NCBI RefSeq assembly: GCF_905404315.1
Contig: NC_066310.1
Coordinates: 2,728,001-2,792,000, forward strand
Direction: 5' to 3'
Source: Leptidea sinapis
Taxonomy: Eukaryota > Arthropoda > Insecta > Lepidoptera > Pieridae
DNA: 64,000 bases
A program made the translations under genes and the position numbers. The notes beneath the pieces were generated by a model. The model ran no database searches. It saw only the letters and a list, made by a program, of their open reading frames with translations, and was not told the origin of the DNA. Positions 61,024 to 64,000 of this stretch are shown here, in pieces. Within the stretch, counting starts at the first letter, position 1. Each line of letters begins with the position of its first letter.

Positions 61024-62569
61024 GTATGTATATTGTATGGCAAATATATCTATACAACTTGAACGATAATTATAGCATCGACAGCCTAGGTGTCGTTGAG
61101 ATTATCGTAAAAGTGTCGTTTGATTATTTGTGAAGTTCGAATATTCGTCTCTGACATTTTCAACTAAGAGTAGGGTTAGGACCGATAATATCGAATGTTT
61201 CATTCGTTTAATCATCGTTTCGACATTGATTACGATGTAACTAAGAGTAGGATTCGACACGACTAATGCCACGATTTAGCGAATATCGATTTTAGGGGTA
61301 GGCTCCCTGAGTTGCTTCGCGATACCTATGGGCCTCGGAAGTCCCTATTAAGATCAAATACTTCAGTTCAAAATCAAACATTGCAAGAGAACATGGGCGG
61401 CGGTTATCACTCAATCAGGTTACCCGTACGCTCGTTTTATCCTCTTCCATAAAAATATAGTCACATACATAACTAGGTAGGTAGCTATTTCACAAAATAT
61501 CTTCCAATACGAGTGTGTACCTAGGTTGCCACCGTCGAAGATTAAAGGTAAGAACATGGTTACAGTGTCAAGCTTCAGTCAGATAGTGTGGCACCAGTCC
61601 TAGCAACGGTGTGAGTAATAGTAAGTTCAAGGTCTTTTGGAAACAATTGAGCGCGTGAGAAGAACATCATACAAGAAACTCAACGGCCACGCTTGTAAAT
61701 ACGTATTTTACAATAGCTTTAATATACAGAACAAATTATTTGCATCCAAAATATGACTAGCCATAGTTCCCGTCGCACCGCAAGGACACGACGATGCAGA
61801 TCCAACCTTCTAAAATTATAAGCAATACAGGGCCAATATACAAAATTTACATAAAGTAAGTGCAGCAAATTAATGACGTTGAAATAAAACAAAGGTCATG
61901 ACGTTCATATTTATTTTATAAAAGAATGGATGCCGACATCCATAAAAAAGTATGTAATATAATATGAAATCTACATTAGCTCACTGTATACTTACTACAA
62001 AGCAATATCATTTAAATACAATAAATTAAGGTGAGTACACACTAGCAGGCGGTCAACCGCTACTGCGCACCGCAATCGCGGTATTGACTGCTACAATCTA
62101 TATTTCTATTATATATATATATTTCATAAAAAAAACCTTAAGTTATACTTAACTATAGCGTATAAAGTGAATAACTATTAGAAGTTCGGGGTTGCCATGA
62201 TTGTTTATTTAAAAACATTCTTAACAAGTAATTAAAACAAAATACATAGACTTTTTAAGGTAATTTCATAAAAATCATTGTAAAACAATGAGCAGCAGAA
62301 AAACTTTACATATAATTTATTTATTAATAATGATATTATTAAATGAATAAATTTTTTATAAGATTATTTTCGATTTTATGATTTATTCATTAATAATAAT
62401 GATTACGATGACACAATGCCAACTGCATTTGGAAATCCATGTCTGTTATATCGCGATATTAGTTGGCACGCTTAACAAGCAAGTATACTAAACAAAGTGT
62501 AACTAAAATAATAATATATCAAAAAAAGTGATCTACACTTATATTATAAAATCCTTGGAGGATACTTTT
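61024..62569. other. Intergenic, unassigned
   Basis: 61388-61458 is a jockey-like 3' tail (GGCGGCGGTTATCACTC, CCATAAAAA). 61640-61700 resembles a GCCCGCTGAG-family scrap. No gene. Confidence 0.35.
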
Positions 62570-63272
62570 ATAGTTATTTATGCAACTGTTGTGTAATAAG
62601 GGGTATTAAAACACGAATGTGGATTTATCTCACGAGGCGAAGCAGAGTGTGATAATAGTAACACATGAGTGTTTTAATACCTAATTATCAACAGTTACAT
62701 ACAAGACTTTATCTACACCCAAAATATGAATCCTCTAAAAGATTCTGAAACAGTAAGCTTACTGCTAACATTAAAGCAGCCAGTCCTAGTAGTAACCTAA
62801 TATCACCCATTACTAATTCTATACAAATAATCTAAGTATTATTTATTTTAGTAGTAATTTACATTTTATATAGTGCAATAATTAAAATTCACCTGAATAT
62901 TATGTTCTTTTGGAAACTAATCGCTGATTTTTGTAAACAAAACAGTAAAAATATCGAAGAAAAATGGTGGGGATTCGAATAACCTACTTTTTTTTACGGT
63001 GCGCGACGTTCTGGTGGTGTGGAACGCGCGTAAACCAAAATGTTCTTTTTTTGAAATTCATACAGATGCCACGCATCGACCAATAAGAATGTGGCTGTCT
63101 GTTAAAACTCTTTGAGCATGAAGGGAATGTTGTTATGAAACAACATTATAACACTCTTTTGGGTGATGTTATGGTTATTAGAACATTGGGTGTTTTAATG
63201 TTGGCAATAAGCAACTGTTTCAGAATCTTTAATAGAGGATTTAAAGCATGGGTGTAGATGAAATAATTTAAT
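62570..63272 (+). mobile_element. Fold-back repeat with two nested inverted repeats, full copy
   Basis: Small palindrome 62570-62705 (GCAACTGTTGTGTAATAAGG / CTAATTATCAACAGTT), then long arms 62708-62830 and about 63140-63272 (CTACACCC...GATTCTGAAACAG and inverse) around a 300-bp non-repeat centre. Near-identical in structure to 14616-15345 inverted. Confidence 0.72.
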
Positions 63273-64000
63273 TCTAACCGTGCATGAATGTGCATGCATG
63301 TGCATGTTGGATGCATGCATCTTCGAGAATTGACAAAAAATACTAAGGACTCATTCACACAGGACCATAATCGACAATTGACAAGGAATTGAGTTTTTTC
63401 GCGATTCCACAAAATATACAACGAGATTTTCATACTTGGTTCCAGATTGACAGTTCAATCTTGGACAAAATAACCTTCTGCGATTCATATTTTTTAACGA
63501 ACGAGAACTGTAAGTCTGTAGGTCTGTTTAGATTTGAAGACATACCCGTCCCTTTGTGACGTTTCGTTGTACATAGTGCTAGCCAGGACAAGTGCAAAAA
63601 AATCACGAATTGTGATGAAAAGAGTAAAAAACACGGTGAATCCTCGTGCGAATAAGCTCTCATCACGGTAGATATAACACAAGCCATATGATGGTATACT
63701 TTTGTAAGCATTGCTATGGCTCCTAAAATAATGTAAAACCTAATAATGTACTAATATTAATATTGAAATATTATTTCAAATCTTACAAAGAAAGCCATAT
63801 TTTACACATACTTAAAATATAAATTATACTTGTTGTAGTACACATAGTAGACACAATTATTATATATTATTTTACAAATCATATATAAAGATGGAAATAG
63901 ATTAAACATTTCTTTTCGTAAGAGCGTCTTGCTGTCACAGTGAACATACAACATTACATGAATATTTCTAGAAAATAATTACAAGATGTTACGTCTATGT
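63273..64000. other. Intergenic, unassigned
   Basis: A small TGCATG-rich patch at 63285-63322. Minus-strand open frames at 63146-63711 show no recognised family. Confidence 0.3.

Noticed and set aside
63146..63711. Minus-strand frames of 95, 93 and 62 codons
   Set aside because: They overlap the fold-back repeat and AT-rich sequence, with no motif or splice support.
1..64000. CRISPR array, rRNA or bacterial operon
   Set aside because: No regular short direct repeats with spacers and no rRNA-like conserved blocks; spliced genes and transposons show a eukaryotic genome.

Overview
The window looks like a piece of a lepidopteran (moth or butterfly) genome. It is AT-rich, its genes are split by long introns, and it is packed with families I recognise as typical of Lepidoptera: RTE-like, jockey-like and other non-LTR retrotransposon pieces, mariner copies, tRNA-derived short repeats, and about a dozen copies of a roughly 300-bp repeat starting CCAGTGGGAGG and ending in an A-tail. 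Exons were called by hand from splice sites, reading phase and protein motifs, because most are too short to stand out as open frames.

Three host genes are resolved. (1) At 562-1784 (minus), a three-exon gene encodes a 209-aa secreted protein with one C-terminal Kunitz domain (perfect six-cysteine spacing, Thr at the expected P1 site). (2) At 9680-38593 (minus), a 13-exon gene encodes a NEMO/IKKgamma (kenny)/optineurin-type ubiquitin-binding scaffold: an acidic N-terminus with a possible LC3-interacting motif, long coiled coils, a UBAN ubiquitin-binding motif (DFEAER) and a C-terminal CCHC zinc finger. It has two different terminal exons, at 17079-17261 and 9680-9769, each with its own stop, poly(A) signal and zinc finger, both in the same phase. 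It also carries a decayed tandem copy of exon 5. (3) At 40719-54063 (plus), head-to-head with gene 2 across about 2.1 kb, a four-exon gene encodes a 211-aa ceramide-1-phosphate transfer protein (GLTP fold) with all the expected headgroup-binding residues.

The most striking item is at 4872-9131. A 5'-truncated but otherwise open RTE-like reverse transcriptase is interrupted after 'ITKK' by a 2.4-kb insertion: a 33-nt leader, an uninterrupted 750-codon bunyavirus-like glycoprotein precursor (two hydrophobic signal/membrane segments, a cysteine-rich class II fusion-protein-like ectodomain, a C-terminal anchor) and a 19-A tail. The reverse transcriptase then resumes in frame. This looks like a viral glycoprotein mRNA copied into the genome, recently enough that both host element and insert are still open.

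Layout: 0.5-1.8 kb Kunitz gene; 2-9 kb repeats and the viral insertion; 9.7-38.6 kb the NEMO-like gene with introns full of repeats and three nested DNA transposons or MITEs; 38.6-40.7 kb divergent promoter region; 40.7-54.1 kb the CPTP gene with a 10-kb third intron full of nested elements; 54-64 kb no host gene seen, but inverted-repeat elements, a jockey fragment, a mariner relic and a solo LTR with target-site duplication. A fold-back palindromic repeat family recurs at 14.3-15.4, 57.5 and 62.6 kb. No rRNA, CRISPR array or convincing functional tRNA was found.
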